From: Variovorax sp. PBL-E5
Lineage (GTDB): Bacteria; Pseudomonadota; Gammaproteobacteria; Burkholderiales; Burkholderiaceae_C
Direction: 5' to 3'
NCBI RefSeq assembly: GCF_901827185.1
Contig: NZ_LR594672.1
Span: forward strand, 62,001 to 126,000
Length of the DNA stretch: 64,000 nucleotides
Of this stretch, positions 21,337 through 30,888 are shown piece after piece. How positions within the stretch are numbered: the first letter of the stretch is position 1; each line of letters starts with the position of its first letter. The position numbers and the translations under genes were made by a program. The notes under the pieces were generated by a model that worked only from the letters and a program-made list of their open reading frames with translations, was not told the origin of the DNA and ran no database searches.

Positions 21337-23568
21337 CTAGTTGAAGCTAACTTCGCACATGCCGCCGGCGCAGGCCTGCGAGCCGAGGGTGTTGATGTCC
21401 ACCTGACGGACTTCCGACAGAACCGACGCGAAGTCGATGTCTTGCAAAGAGGTCTGGATGCCCACCCACTTGTGCAGGTTGTAGCAGTCCTTCAGACAGA
21501 AGGAGGCCTTCTGCATGTCGCCGTCGAAGTGCTTCGCGAACTTCTTGAAGCGACGCACCCAGTCACGCTTGAGCAGGTCCTTGGAATCCTCGTCCGACAG
21601 TTGCAGACCCTTGCCCATTGCGGTGTCGCATGCCATCCACAGGTTGTCGTTGAAGGCGTGCAGCCCGTCGACAATGAGACCTGAGGCGAACATGCTGGCC
21701 TCGCCGTAGAGTCCGACGATTTGTTCGGCCGACGTCACTTCCGTGAACGGAGCTTGCGGGTATGCCTTGTCGCCTTCGCCTGCCAGCAACGAGATGCCGG
21801 CGAACCACTGGCGATTGTCGAAAATGTACTGCTCGACCGCGCTCCAGTCATCCACCCCGATGGTGTTCGAGATGTTGTGACGCAGCTTTGGATGCACGCA
21901 CAGTTCCACATTGGTGCCGTTTTCGACCCAGTGCTGCTGTGCCTTCTTCACGAACTCCAGCTGGCGAACGCCCATGAGGTCCTGCTTGAAGATGGACGTG
22001 TCCTTCGAGACGACCGGGAAGCTGACAACGATGTCGCTGCCGTTTGCCGACCATACGGACTTCTCCACCATTTTCGGGTTGCGCTGCAGGATGAGCTTGG
22101 CCACTTCGTCATCGGCGTTCATCTGAACGTTGCGGAAGTACATCGGCGAGTGCTCGCCGTGGATTCCCGAGGCAGTGCCCAGCAGGACCGACGCGTTGCC
22201 CGAGGGCTTCGCACAGGTCGTGCGCGCGGCCGGATTGACCCCGATGAGCATCGCCACTTCACGGTTGACCCGCTTGACGATTTCAGCGCCCTCCTTGAGG
22301 ATGGCTTCGTCGAACAGGATGTGCGGATTGTTCATCCAGCCCGTGATGCTCACGCCGATGAGGCTTTCGCGCTCGGTGATTCGGCGGGTGGCTTCGGACA
22401 CATACTTGAAGTTCGTGTAGCCTGCTTGGAGCGTGCCCAGAATGGCGCCGGCCTCGCAAGCGGCGAAGAACAGCTCCTTGTTCACGCACTTGCCGCCGTT
22501 GATTTCGGTCAGGTTGCAGAACTGGAACCCCGACACGCCGTCGATGGTGACCGGACGCATGCCGATTTCCACGCACGGGTTGTAAGCGAACTCCTTGTCG
22601 TCGACAAAGATGAAGCCCGGCTCGCCGAAGTCGCGCACGGAGGTCATGATTTGCGCCCACTCTTCGCGGGTCAGCTCGTCGCGAAGCAGCACAACGGAGT
22701 TGTTGCTGCGGCCGCGCTGCGGGTTGTCGACAAACCAGTCGCCAGTCTTCGCCTTCATCATCTCCTGGTCGTCCTTGTCGAACAGGCAAATCGTCGCGGA
22801 GCGACGAACGCCGCCGGCCAGAACTGCGTCGGACATGTGCATGACGAAGTCGTATGCGACGATGGGACGCACGGCGACCGATTCAGCAGCTCCGAGAGCC
22901 TTCTGCAACAGCGCCTCGCACTTGATGAGTGCCTGGCGCAGGGGGTCCGGGCCCGGGGCCTTGAAGCCGCCCGAGATTTCCGAACCCTTCGCGCGGATTA
23001 GGCTGAAGTCGAAATGAACCTGGTGGCCCTGATATTCCGGGAACGTGCCTTCGCCATCGAAGTACGAGCTCAAGAGGACGCCAAACGCGTCGGCCCAGCC
23101 CTCGATGCTGTCGGGAATCTGGAAGACCTTGATTTTCTCGCTCGACGGACGAGCGATTGGGGGCAGCTTGGCCACGTGGTGCTTCTGCACCGAGAAGCCG
23201 ACGCCGCAGCCGCACAAAAGCAGGTACATCGCTTCCTGGAAGAAAGCCGCACGGTCGCAGTGGCTGACCGAGCAGTTGTACATGCGGGCCTCGTGTTTGC
23301 GCAGCTGTTCGCCACCGAACTGCAAGGCACGTTGAGCACCCAGCACCAGTTGGCTTTCGTATGCCACTTCAGCCTTGGCGAAATACTTCTCGAGCTCCGG
23401 CGTCATGCGTTCCGCGTACTTGTCGCGGTGCATGTCCATGACGCGTGCTACGGCTTCGTCCCAGGTCTCGTAGGAGCCCCGGGCATCTACCCAGCGGGAG
23501 TAGCCCATGAAGAACTTCGACTCGGAGAGCATCTTTTGGCCAAGGGGAGACATCAGAGCGTTTTTCAT
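21337..23568 (-). CDS. nrdJ: class II (adenosylcobalamin-dependent) ribonucleotide reductase
   Basis: 743 aa from ATG 23568 (an upstream open extension is not conserved in type). Length and motifs fit the monomeric class II enzymes of the Lactobacillus leichmannii type. These include NPCVEIGM with the thiyl-radical cysteine neighbourhood, CAKPSGNASVLLGTASGIHG, and the redox-active C-terminal pair ACAGGMC. It reduces ribonucleotide triphosphates to deoxy forms using cobalamin, with or without oxygen. Upstream are two CTATA-type elements (near 23684 and 23752) and a GAGGCCCC-A-GGGGCCTC hairpin at 23588-23605 just before the start. It supplies precursors for plasmid replication independently of the host enzymes. 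Confidence 0.93.
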   Translation of the reverse strand: MKNALMSPLGQKMLSESKFFMGYSRWVDARGSYETWDEAVARVMDMHRDKYAERMTPELEKYFAKAEVAYESQLVLGAQRALQFGGEQLRKHEARMYNCSVSHCDRAAFFQEAMYLLLCGCGVGFSVQKHHVAKLPPIARPSSEKIKVFQIPDSIEGWADAFGVLLSSYFDGEGTFPEYQGHQVHFDFSLIRAKGSEISGGFKAPGPDPLRQALIKCEALLQKALGAAESVAVRPIVAYDFVMHMSDAVLAGGVRRSATICLFDKDDQEMMKAKTGDWFVDNPQRGRSNNSVVLLRDELTREEWAQIMTSVRDFGEPGFIFVDDKEFAYNPCVEIGMRPVTIDGVSGFQFCNLTEINGGKCVNKELFFAACEAGAILGTLQAGYTNFKYVSEATRRITERESLIGVSITGWMNNPHILFDEAILKEGAEIVKRVNREVAMLIGVNPAARTTCAKPSGNASVLLGTASGIHGEHSPMYFRNVQMNADDEVAKLILQRNPKMVEKSVWSANGSDIVVSFPVVSKDTSIFKQDLMGVRQLEFVKKAQQHWVENGTNVELCVHPKLRHNISNTIGVDDWSAVEQYIFDNRQWFAGISLLAGEGDKAYPQAPFTEVTSAEQIVGLYGEASMFASGLIVDGLHAFNDNLWMACDTAMGKGLQLSDEDSKDLLKRDWVRRFKKFAKHFDGDMQKASFCLKDCYNLHKWVGIQTSLQDIDFASVLSEVRQVDINTLGSQACAGGMCEVSFN

Positions 23569-23818
23569 CTGTTTCTTTCGTAGATTCCGAGGCCCCTGGG
23601 GCCTCGATGTTGAAGTTGGTCCGCACGCGTAGCAGGCTTGAAGCCAGTCGCAAGCGGGTTGGTTGTCCTCTCCGCGTATAGCGAGAGGCAATTGACCATC
23701 TAAAGGACGACAGCGCCTGCGCCTGGGGGCGCAACGCTGTGCTGGAGGGGTACGCAACCTATAGCTAGCCCGGTCTGGAGGCCTGCTTTAAGGGTGCCAA
23801 CAGGAGGAGCCGTTAAAC
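23569..23818 (-). other. upstream region of nrdJ
   Basis: 250 nt with promoter-like CGCTATACGCGG (about 23680-23691) and GCTATAGG (about 23756-23763), and a 17-nt perfect hairpin close to the start codon. I saw no cobalamin-riboswitch signature. Confidence 0.4.
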
Positions 23819-23845
23819 GAAAAAGCCACCCCGGATGGGGTGGCC
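23819..23845 (-). terminator. terminator after the traD operon
   Basis: Minus strand GCCACCCC-ATCC-GGGGTGGC followed by TTTTTC. Confidence 0.85.
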
Positions 23846-23867
23846 TGCGGGCCGGGGCGCGATTCGG

Positions 23868-24128
23868 TCAGGCCTCGTTGTCGCGCACTGCCATCGAGGG
23901 GTCGATGGCCTCAGCGGAGAGGAACAGATGTCGAATGAGGTCCGTGTGCGAGGCCAGCAGGAGCTTCGTGAGCCAGATGGCCCAGTAGGAGCCGCTGGCA
24001 GCGCCGACCTTTACGCCGGTGAAGACGAGGTCGATGAGAGGCTTGACGAGGTGCTCGAGCCCGGGAATCTTGGACAAGACCACCAGGCAGAGAACGCCAC
24101 AGGCGAGGATGAAGAGGACGGTGCTCAT
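23868..24128 (-). CDS. small membrane protein (86 aa)
   Basis: N-terminal hydrophobic segment at about 2-20 (VLFILACGVLCLVVLSKI), an amphipathic stretch and a second hydrophobic region at about 43-60 (GSYWAIWLTKLLLA). It is the last gene of the coupling-protein operon, 2 nt after the preceding stop. Probably involved in conjugation or its accessory functions by position only. No family recognised. Confidence 0.65.
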   Translation of the reverse strand: MSTVLFILACGVLCLVVLSKIPGLEHLVKPLIDLVFTGVKVGAASGSYWAIWLTKLLLASHTDLIRHLFLSAEAIDPSMAVRDNEA

Positions 24129-24130
24129 GG

Positions 24131-24466
24131 TCAGTGTAGAGAGAGCGCGACGCGCTCTGGGAGCAGCTTCGCTTCGATAGCGCGTTGGAGCGCGGCTTCC
24201 GCCATTTGCAGCTCGCGCATCGCCCTGGGACAGCTCTCAGCCGCCGCAAACGACCGGGTGAACGACAGCAGCATGGCGAGGGGAACGGCTTCATGCCCGT
24301 CCGCTGCCCTGACCGCGGTCGACACGACGCTTCCTTCGCCGTAGCCGACACATGCCAGGACCGCGACAGCTTGGGGCCCCGCACTTGCCTGATGGTCCCG
24401 AAGCAACGCGATGGCCTGTTGCACCAGCTTGTCGTACGTACCCGTGGGAGCGTGTTCGCCGCTCAA
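24131..24466 (-). CDS. hypothetical protein (111 aa)
   Basis: Mostly helical, Ala-rich, beginning MSGEHAPTGTYDKLVQQAIA. It lies 4 nt after the coupling-protein gene and 2 nt before the small membrane protein, so the three form one operon. No signal peptide. No family recognised. Confidence 0.65.
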   Translation of the reverse strand: MSGEHAPTGTYDKLVQQAIALLRDHQASAGPQAVAVLACVGYGEGSVVSTAVRAADGHEAVPLAMLLSFTRSFAAAESCPRAMRELQMAEAALQRAIEAKLLPERVALSLH

Positions 24467-24470
24467 GGGA

Positions 24471-26204
24471 TTAAGCGCCGGCGGTGGTGAAGCTGCTTTC
24501 AGCCGAGGCGGCTCGGCTCTCGTCAGACCCCACCATCAGGAACTGCTCGTACTCGTCGGTAAGGTCAAGGCCCAGCTCATCAGGCGGCATCGTGACCTTG
24601 TGCCTGGTCACCTTGAACTCCGGAATAGGCTCCGGGAAGTTGAGCATCGGCGTGTTGATGTGGAACACGCGGGAGCCCGACAGCAGGACCGCCTCTCCGA
24701 GGCCCAGGGACTTCAGATGCTCGGGGCTGACGCGATACTCCTCGGATTCCTTCCAGGACTCGGACATGCCGGCGCCGTCCGACGCGTTGCCCTGGGGAGT
24801 CGTTCGGATGTTGGAGGAGGATTCGCCCTCGTTCTTGCTCAGCGAGAGGGACTTCGCGAACTTCTTGGTCTTGCCGATGATGTCAGCGGCCGTCTCGGGA
24901 GAGTCCTTGGATGCGAACTTGAAACAGACCTTGTTCCAGGTGTTGCCAATGATGATGTCTTCGAAGTCGGGACCGACCGTGCGCAGGTTCGCAAAGGTCT
25001 GGAAGGCTGGAATCATGCAGATGCCTGCGCTTCGAGCTTGCTCGAAAAGTCGTGCGATACCGCTCATGACGTAGCTGCCCATTTCGTCAGCAAAGACGAG
25101 GAACGGGGGCTTCGGGCGCTTGTCCTTGTGCACGCCCTGCACGTTGTAGACCGCAGTGCGGAGGTCGGAAAGAATGATTTTCCCGAGGTTCAGCGCTGCC
25201 GTATCCTTCCCCATGGTCGGAAGCATGACGTACAGACACTTGTTGTTCATCACGATGTCCGTGAGGTCAATTTCCGGCGTGTAGGTGTTGAAGACCTCGC
25301 CGAACTTTCCTTGCGCGAAGAGTGCAATTCGCCCGGAGATGCCACCCAGCAAATCCTTGACCATCTTGATGTCAATTCCAACGCCGTTCTTGTCTTTCTT
25401 GCGAAACTGATTGAGGAACATCTCCAGGGTCATGCGTTCCTCATCGCCCAAGCGCAACCGCAGCAGCGATTCCAGCGCCCGGTCCGATTGCAAGAGGATG
25501 GCGAGGTCGCTGAAGTTGTAGCGGCGCTTGGCTGACTTCAGCGCGCCTGTGAGCACTGTTAAGGCATAGTTCGCCTGCTGGCGGAAGTAGTCGGCGCCTG
25601 GCGAGTTTTCCGTTCCCGGAATCAGGTTGAGGAGCCGGCTGGCCACCTCATCGGCGTCGCCCTTGAGGATGGGGTTGTAGGTGTTGCTGTTGTGCGGTTG
25701 GTCGACGTTGAGGACGTAGAACTCATCCCCGCGGCCGCAGAGCTGCATCATCATGTTCAACTTGTCGCGCGTCGCCGCATCGAGCTTAGCGTCGATGAAG
25801 ATGAAGCCGCCACCGCGGATAGCCTGCTGCCAAAGAAGGAACTCGCCCAGAGTGGTCTTGCCGACACCTGACTGGCCGATGATGGCGGTATGCCGAGTCA
25901 GGAAGTTGTCGCTGATATCGACGGGCATACCGTTGTCACGCGTGTAGCCGAACCGAATTCCCTCCTTGGTCGACATGAGGTCGCCAAACGTCTCATCCGA
26001 CGGAAGAACGAAGTTTTCGCGACTGACCGTGTCCGTTCGGTCGAGCCACTCCCGTGCTCGCTTAAACGCGAACCACCCGGCGCCCACAGCGGGCCCCACC
26101 AATGCGGGGAGTACATAGGGGTTGCCCGCAACCCAAGGGCTTGACGCCGCGACGCCTGCACCAATCCCCATCAACGCCCAAGCGTCTTTTCGACCTACCA
26201 GCAT
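24471..26204 (-). CDS. traD: TraD/TraG-type conjugative coupling ATPase
   Basis: 577 aa. Hydrophobic N terminus with likely two membrane segments (about 10-28 and 30-47), Walker A GQSGVGKTT at 110-118, Walker B PFLVFADEMGSYV at about 358-370, and the F-type region QTFANLRTVGPDFEDIIIGN. Such proteins recruit the relaxosome and pump DNA into the type IV secretion channel. The start has AAGGGAG upstream. The gene follows the traN terminator, so it is transcribed on its own. It heads a three-gene operon. Confidence 0.88.
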   Translation of the reverse strand: MLVGRKDAWALMGIGAGVAASSPWVAGNPYVLPALVGPAVGAGWFAFKRAREWLDRTDTVSRENFVLPSDETFGDLMSTKEGIRFGYTRDNGMPVDISDNFLTRHTAIIGQSGVGKTTLGEFLLWQQAIRGGGFIFIDAKLDAATRDKLNMMMQLCGRGDEFYVLNVDQPHNSNTYNPILKGDADEVASRLLNLIPGTENSPGADYFRQQANYALTVLTGALKSAKRRYNFSDLAILLQSDRALESLLRLRLGDEERMTLEMFLNQFRKKDKNGVGIDIKMVKDLLGGISGRIALFAQGKFGEVFNTYTPEIDLTDIVMNNKCLYVMLPTMGKDTAALNLGKIILSDLRTAVYNVQGVHKDKRPKPPFLVFADEMGSYVMSGIARLFEQARSAGICMIPAFQTFANLRTVGPDFEDIIIGNTWNKVCFKFASKDSPETAADIIGKTKKFAKSLSLSKNEGESSSNIRTTPQGNASDGAGMSESWKESEEYRVSPEHLKSLGLGEAVLLSGSRVFHINTPMLNFPEPIPEFKVTRHKVTMPPDELGLDLTDEYEQFLMVGSDESRAASAESSFTTAGA

Positions 26205-26277
26205 GTAAAACGTCTCCCTTTATGCTGGTTCGTCTAGGAACCAGTCATTTATATGGGCTGGTTGGTCAGGATTCACA

Positions 26278-26312
26278 AAGAAAAGCGGCAAGACCGAGGT
26301 CCTGCCGCTTTA
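26278..26312 (-). terminator. terminator after traN
   Basis: Minus strand AAGCGGCAGGACC-TCGG-TCTTGCCGCTT followed by TTCTTT. Confidence 0.8.
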
Positions 26313-26342
26313 CGTCCCGCTTGCGCAGGGCCTGTCAGTGCC

Positions 26343-29300
26343 TCATTTCGGCATCGTGCCTTGGCTCGCCGGGACGGTCACCGTTACTGGGACGTTATCG
26401 TTGCGACCGCCGCTGCCGCCCGGGAACTTGTTGTATGCGTTCTCGACCGTGACTGTGCGCTTCTGCACGCCGCTCTTGGTGGTGTGCACAGTCATCGTGA
26501 CGGTTTGGGTCACGTTGCCTTCGCGCTTGCCGCAGGCCAGCTCGTTAGGAGCCTTGAAGACGTGGATTCCGTAGTAGCCCGAGCCGGGCTCGGAGAGGGA
26601 CAGCGGTTGAAGGGTTTCGGTCATCGTGCAGTCCCCCCAGTCCACTTCTACCGCGGTCACGCGGTCCACGTCCTTGGCCTTGTCGCCTGTCGTCTCAGGC
26701 CAGTATCCGCTCGCGATGAGTCGCGTGTGGAACGGTCCGAAGCCTTGCGATGGGCTGATGCGGGCGTAGTGCGCCGCAGATGGCGCGGTAACCGTGATGG
26801 TGCCCTTACCATCCGCATACTGGCTGTTGAACTGCTGGAACTGCTCAGCAGCCGCCCGGCCGATTTCGCTCGGGCTGCCGGCCGAAGCCGCGACCTTGTC
26901 CATGACCGACGTCAACCATTCGGACAGGTCCATCTTGCCGAAGTCCATGGCAGACAGTTGACCCGGCGTGAAGCCCGTGCAGTCGGGGAACTGAGGGAAT
27001 CCCCACAGCTTGAGGGCAACGGCCGAGGTCGCAGTCACCCGAAAGCTGCACAGGTTCGTCAGGGCATCGCAACGGCCCGTGAGGCGCGTGTCAGAGTTCG
27101 GAAAGGTGAACTCCGAGGTGCGCAGGTCGGTTGGGACTTGCACGGTTTTCCAAGTCTGGCCGCCATCCTGGCTGTAGTCGATGCGGATGCGTTCCGGCAC
27201 GGTCTTTCCGTCCGAGGCGCCCTTTACGGACCAGGTGCGGAACACCAGGTCGGCGATGTTCGACATCTGGTTCAACGCGCCGGCGGAGCGGCCTTCTGAC
27301 TCTTCGTTCGAGTAAAGGTGCCATGACAGGTCACGGGTGACGATAGCCTTGCCACCCTGACCCATCGGCCATCCTCGTGCTTCATAGGTGCAATTGCCCG
27401 ATTCGGGCGAGCATGCGCCCTTCACGGCGGTGTAACGGCTGACACCCCGGGACTCGTTGACCAGCGGGTCGAGTTCCACCAGGTTCCACGAATTCGGGCC
27501 GAACTCAGGTGCCTTTGGCATTTCGGCGCACCCGTTCGAGTTATCGCAGCTGGCAATGATGGTCCGAACGACGCCAGGGCATTCGAACGATTCCGGGTCC
27601 GTCGCAAAAATTTCGCCGGCCTTGACGGGGTCCGCGCAGTAGCTGGGCCACTGCCACGCAGCGACCTTGACGCCGTTGACGTCCACCGGCGACGTCCACC
27701 GCCCGTTGCCCTGGTCGAGATAGGTGAAGTTCAGATTCTGGCTGACGATGTCCGCGCCTTGCCCGGACATGGCCATCTGCAGCAGCTGGCCGCGGCCCTG
27801 CTCGTGGATGACGCGCGGCAGAATGCCGTTGAATGAGCAGTAGGTCTGGGTGTATTCCAGGCAGGACTTCAGCGGCCACTTAGCCCTGTTGGAGCAGTAC
27901 TCGCCAATGTAGACGGTGTATTTCGAGCGCCGGGCTGCGGCGAGCTCGACCGTGGGCATTTCGCAGCCGTCACGCATCATCTGTCCTGACTTCGGGCGCT
28001 CCATGTCCATCCGGCAGCAGTTCCGCCCGAACAACTGGCCGATGCCGCCTGTCGCCCGCTTGCAGCGCATATCCTTGCCCGTGAAAATCTTCGGGATGGT
28101 CGGGTTGTCGCTCATGTCGTCAATGCCTTCGCCCGCAGCGTCCGCAATCGCGGCCGAGACCAGGGCGGCGTTCATCTTCTCGACGTCGACGGTTTGGTCT
28201 TGCTTCACGGCATTGCCGAACGTGATGTCGTCCGTGTTCAGGCAGGCGTTGTCTTCGGAACTCTTGGACCACTCGACGCAGATATCCTGAGCGTGCGTGC
28301 ATTGGTAGGTCTCGTTCTGGGACATGACGAGGCCGCCGTTGCCGCCGGTGTAGGAGGCTGGCTCGGCAGAGGTCATGCTGCAGTGCGCCAGGTCAACGCT
28401 CTTGCAGGAATCGAGGTCGTCGGTCGCGCTGGGCTGCCCGTAGCAGACGACACCGGTGGTCGGCGTCGTGTAGATGCCACAACCCGCTTTCTCAGCGTTG
28501 GTGAGCTGCAGGACAACACCCGTCGGGAAGCCAGTAGCCTCATCGACGGCCGCGACTAGGCATTGGGCGTCGTCTAGCGTGCGGCCGAACCACTCGCCGC
28601 CTTGGTAGGTGTTGTACCGGCTTTCTGAGAGAGGGCTCAAGTCGCAGGCGCCAGCGACCGGCGAGGGCGATGCCTCCACCGACAGGACGGCGGGGTCGCT
28701 CGTGGCGAAGTACTCGGTCCAGCTCTGGTCCAGGCACGTCGTGCCGTCCTCTGCGAGCTGCGAGCAGACCTTGGCGGTCTCGCCAATCTTCGACTTGTCC
28801 TTGCGCAGGTCTACGCCTTCCGAGGTGAGGCATGTGTCCGTGGTCGCCACCTTGCCGTCCTTGTCGATTTTGACCTTGATGTCGCATTGTGCGGTCTCGA
28901 GCTTGTACTTCGTGATGCGCTCAGTGAGGGGGAACGTGCGCGTGCAGCTCGTGGTGAACTTCTGCGAAGTCGTGCTCCATTTCGTGCAGCTGCGCGGGCC
29001 GGAGCACTGAGCATCCGCCTGGGTGAGCTTGGTCTCGGTTCCTCCTTCGGCGGCTTGGGCCGGATTTGCCCGCAGGTGCTCGCCGGTCTCCCTGGTCTTG
29101 TCGGCGTAGCTGCCGTTTTCGACGTTGGTGCGGAGGTCCGAAATCAGTGTGCTGTTGGAAGCAATCTGTTGGCCGGTGACCTTCAGAGTGGCGTCGCTGC
29201 CGCCAATGACCGACGTCCCGCGGACCGAGATGCGGCAGCTGTCGGTGCTGTTGCAGCCAGCCCCGACCTGAACTCCGCTCACCGTGGTGAAGGAGCCGAC

Positions 29301-29819
29301 GGGCACGGAAATCTCTTGCGAGAAGTCGCTATCAGCCGCGCACTGCCCCAGTCGCTGCTGGTTGTCACAAACCTTGAAGAGCAGCGATTGAACCGGAGCG
29401 CCCTCGCACGCGACTGCCCGGAACGTGAGGTTGCCACCCGAGCGGATTTCACCTTCGACCTTGGCGCGGCAGTTGAGGTCGAACTTCGCCGTGGCAGTGA
29501 CGACGGCGATGCCTGCCTGTTGCTTCTGGCCGGGGGAGGCAACTTGCTCGAGGCCCTCCAGTCCGGTGATGCTTTTGAAGTAGTCGAGGCCTGCGGCCTG
29601 GGTAAAAGACGACCTCGGCGCCAGCTGCGCCGTTCCGTCCTCGTTCAGGATTGTGTCTCCCCCCGCATCCCGGTTCACGCTGACGCTGCGCATCTGGGTT
29701 GCAGCTTGGGTGGCTACTTTCTTCGCCTGCGCAATCTCCTCCGCGGTAGGGGCTTGCGCCGCTGTGGTGAACGTGAAAAGGGCGCACATGGCGCCCAGAA
29801 GGTAGTTTGCGACACGCAT
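26343..29819 (-). CDS. traN: TraN, mating-pair stabilisation outer-membrane protein
   Basis: 1158 aa with signal peptide (cleavage after about residue 22, TTAAQA). Very cysteine-rich, as in F-family TraN, including the middle region CKRATGGIGQLFGRNCC and many paired cysteines. About twice as long as F-plasmid TraN; the extra length lies mostly at both ends. The C terminus carries a Pro-rich/beta region (GWAVEVDWGDC type motif) and ends before a terminator. TraN contacts the recipient outer membrane and stabilises mating pairs. It follows trbC by about 65 nt and has its own promoter-like element at 29851-29879. Confidence 0.85.
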   Translation of the reverse strand: MRVANYLLGAMCALFTFTTAAQAPTAEEIAQAKKVATQAATQMRSVSVNRDAGGDTILNEDGTAQLAPRSSFTQAAGLDYFKSITGLEGLEQVASPGQKQQAGIAVVTATAKFDLNCRAKVEGEIRSGGNLTFRAVACEGAPVQSLLFKVCDNQQRLGQCAADSDFSQEISVPVGSFTTVSGVQVGAGCNSTDSCRISVRGTSVIGGSDATLKVTGQQIASNSTLISDLRTNVENGSYADKTRETGEHLRANPAQAAEGGTETKLTQADAQCSGPRSCTKWSTTSQKFTTSCTRTFPLTERITKYKLETAQCDIKVKIDKDGKVATTDTCLTSEGVDLRKDKSKIGETAKVCSQLAEDGTTCLDQSWTEYFATSDPAVLSVEASPSPVAGACDLSPLSESRYNTYQGGEWFGRTLDDAQCLVAAVDEATGFPTGVVLQLTNAEKAGCGIYTTPTTGVVCYGQPSATDDLDSCKSVDLAHCSMTSAEPASYTGGNGGLVMSQNETYQCTHAQDICVEWSKSSEDNACLNTDDITFGNAVKQDQTVDVEKMNAALVSAAIADAAGEGIDDMSDNPTIPKIFTGKDMRCKRATGGIGQLFGRNCCRMDMERPKSGQMMRDGCEMPTVELAAARRSKYTVYIGEYCSNRAKWPLKSCLEYTQTYCSFNGILPRVIHEQGRGQLLQMAMSGQGADIVSQNLNFTYLDQGNGRWTSPVDVNGVKVAAWQWPSYCADPVKAGEIFATDPESFECPGVVRTIIASCDNSNGCAEMPKAPEFGPNSWNLVELDPLVNESRGVSRYTAVKGACSPESGNCTYEARGWPMGQGGKAIVTRDLSWHLYSNEESEGRSAGALNQMSNIADLVFRTWSVKGASDGKTVPERIRIDYSQDGGQTWKTVQVPTDLRTSEFTFPNSDTRLTGRCDALTNLCSFRVTATSAVALKLWGFPQFPDCTGFTPGQLSAMDFGKMDLSEWLTSVMDKVAASAGSPSEIGRAAAEQFQQFNSQYADGKGTITVTAPSAAHYARISPSQGFGPFHTRLIASGYWPETTGDKAKDVDRVTAVEVDWGDCTMTETLQPLSLSEPGSGYYGIHVFKAPNELACGKREGNVTQTVTMTVHTTKSGVQKRTVTVENAYNKFPGGSGGRNDNVPVTVTVPASQGTMPK

Positions 29820-29850
29820 TGGGTAGTCTCCGGCCTATAGGTTGCTCCAA

Positions 29851-29879
29851 CGTATAGGTACAGAGACCCCACTTAGCCT
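29851..29879 (-). promoter_or_regulatory. plasmid-type promoter element before traN
   Basis: Minus strand GGCTAAG followed by CTGTAC (8-nt spacing) and CTATACG; a second CTATAG lies at about 29835. Confidence 0.5.
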
Positions 29880-29886
29880 TTGCGCA

Positions 29887-30888
29887 TCATTTCTGGGGTG
29901 GAAGTGCTGAGGCGTTCTGCAGCGCCTTCGCGGCGAGGGCATCAGCCATGGCCTTGCGGATGCCTTCCTCTTCCTTCAAGCGCTCCGATGGCGACTTAAA
30001 GTCTTCCCATTTGCCCGTGAACGGCTTTTGCTCTTTTGCAGGAGTATCGCCCAGGGCGAATCCGCGCGCCAGAGCTTTGATGTAGGGCGTTGCATCCTCC
30101 ATGCCGTCGTCGAGGAACTGTTGGAGGGCATAGTTTGCAGTGACGGCACCCGAAACCTTCGAGTATTTGGCCGGGTCCAGCGGCGGGCAGGTGTTGTACT
30201 GCAGGTCCTGCCCGCGGTATTTGAACTTGCGCGGCTCGATTCCGGTGCACTGCATCTCCACGCGATAGGTGGTCAGCACGATGGTCGGAACCGTGGTGAC
30301 CTGGTAGGCGTCGTACATGCGCGGGTCAATCGAAATATTGGCTGACGCACCCTTGCCGTAGTTCAGCTTCGTGAGGTCTTCGCTCACAAAGTCTCCGAGG
30401 CTTCGCCCCGGAGGCGCGCCCCGGAAAATCAGCGTGCCGCCAGACCACATGGCCTCGACGGCGTAAGACCGCAGCATTTCCAGCGGCATTGACCAAGACA
30501 CGAAGTAGTAAAGGTTGGACCTCCGCTTGGGGCTGATGCCCAGGAACTCCAGAACCTTGTCACGCTCGCCAGCGATTGACTGGTCCGCGATGTCGTCGGC
30601 ATTCTTCTTACCGCGGGCCACTCGCTCGGCGAACTCCGGGTCGGGAACAGCCTTCTCATATGCGGTGAGCAGGTCAACAGCCAGGGTCTCGCCGAGCTTT
30701 CGGGCCGCCTCAACCTGTTGGGGGTCCGCGTCCTTGAGGTTGCCGTATGGCACGTAGAGGGCTCCGGCATCTTGCTTCTCGGCGGGCGCTTCGGTTCCGT
30801 CGGCAGTGTCTTGGGCGCGGGCCTGCTGGGCGCTCAGGGCGAAGGCCACGATGGCTGCAGCCATCGATACGGTCAAGCACTTGTTCAT
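29887..30888 (-). CDS. trbC: TrbC, F-type pilus assembly protein
   Basis: 333 aa from ATG 30888, whose codon overlaps the traU stop (TGATG), so the two are translationally coupled. Signal peptide at 1-26 (AAAIVAFALSAQQARA). The central domain SNLYYFVSWSMPLEMLRSYA and QVTTVPTIVL is the conserved TrbC region with a thioredoxin-like layout. The C-terminal tail is charged. It acts in the periplasm in pilus assembly with TraU and TraW. Longer than F TrbC. Confidence 0.87.
   Translation of the reverse strand: MNKCLTVSMAAAIVAFALSAQQARAQDTADGTEAPAEKQDAGALYVPYGNLKDADPQQVEAARKLGETLAVDLLTAYEKAVPDPEFAERVARGKKNADDIADQSIAGERDKVLEFLGISPKRRSNLYYFVSWSMPLEMLRSYAVEAMWSGGTLIFRGAPPGRSLGDFVSEDLTKLNYGKGASANISIDPRMYDAYQVTTVPTIVLTTYRVEMQCTGIEPRKFKYRGQDLQYNTCPPLDPAKYSKVSGAVTANYALQQFLDDGMEDATPYIKALARGFALGDTPAKEQKPFTGKWEDFKSPSERLKEEEGIRKAMADALAAKALQNASALPPQK

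Noticed and set aside
23569..23818. Cobalamin riboswitch before nrdJ
   Set aside because: Hairpins exist, but the B12-box core was not recognisable.
26253..29840. Long plus-strand frames opposite traN, traD and nrdJ
   Set aside because: They are the antisense of cysteine-rich or GC-rich genes with clear homology on the minus strand and have no ribosome sites.
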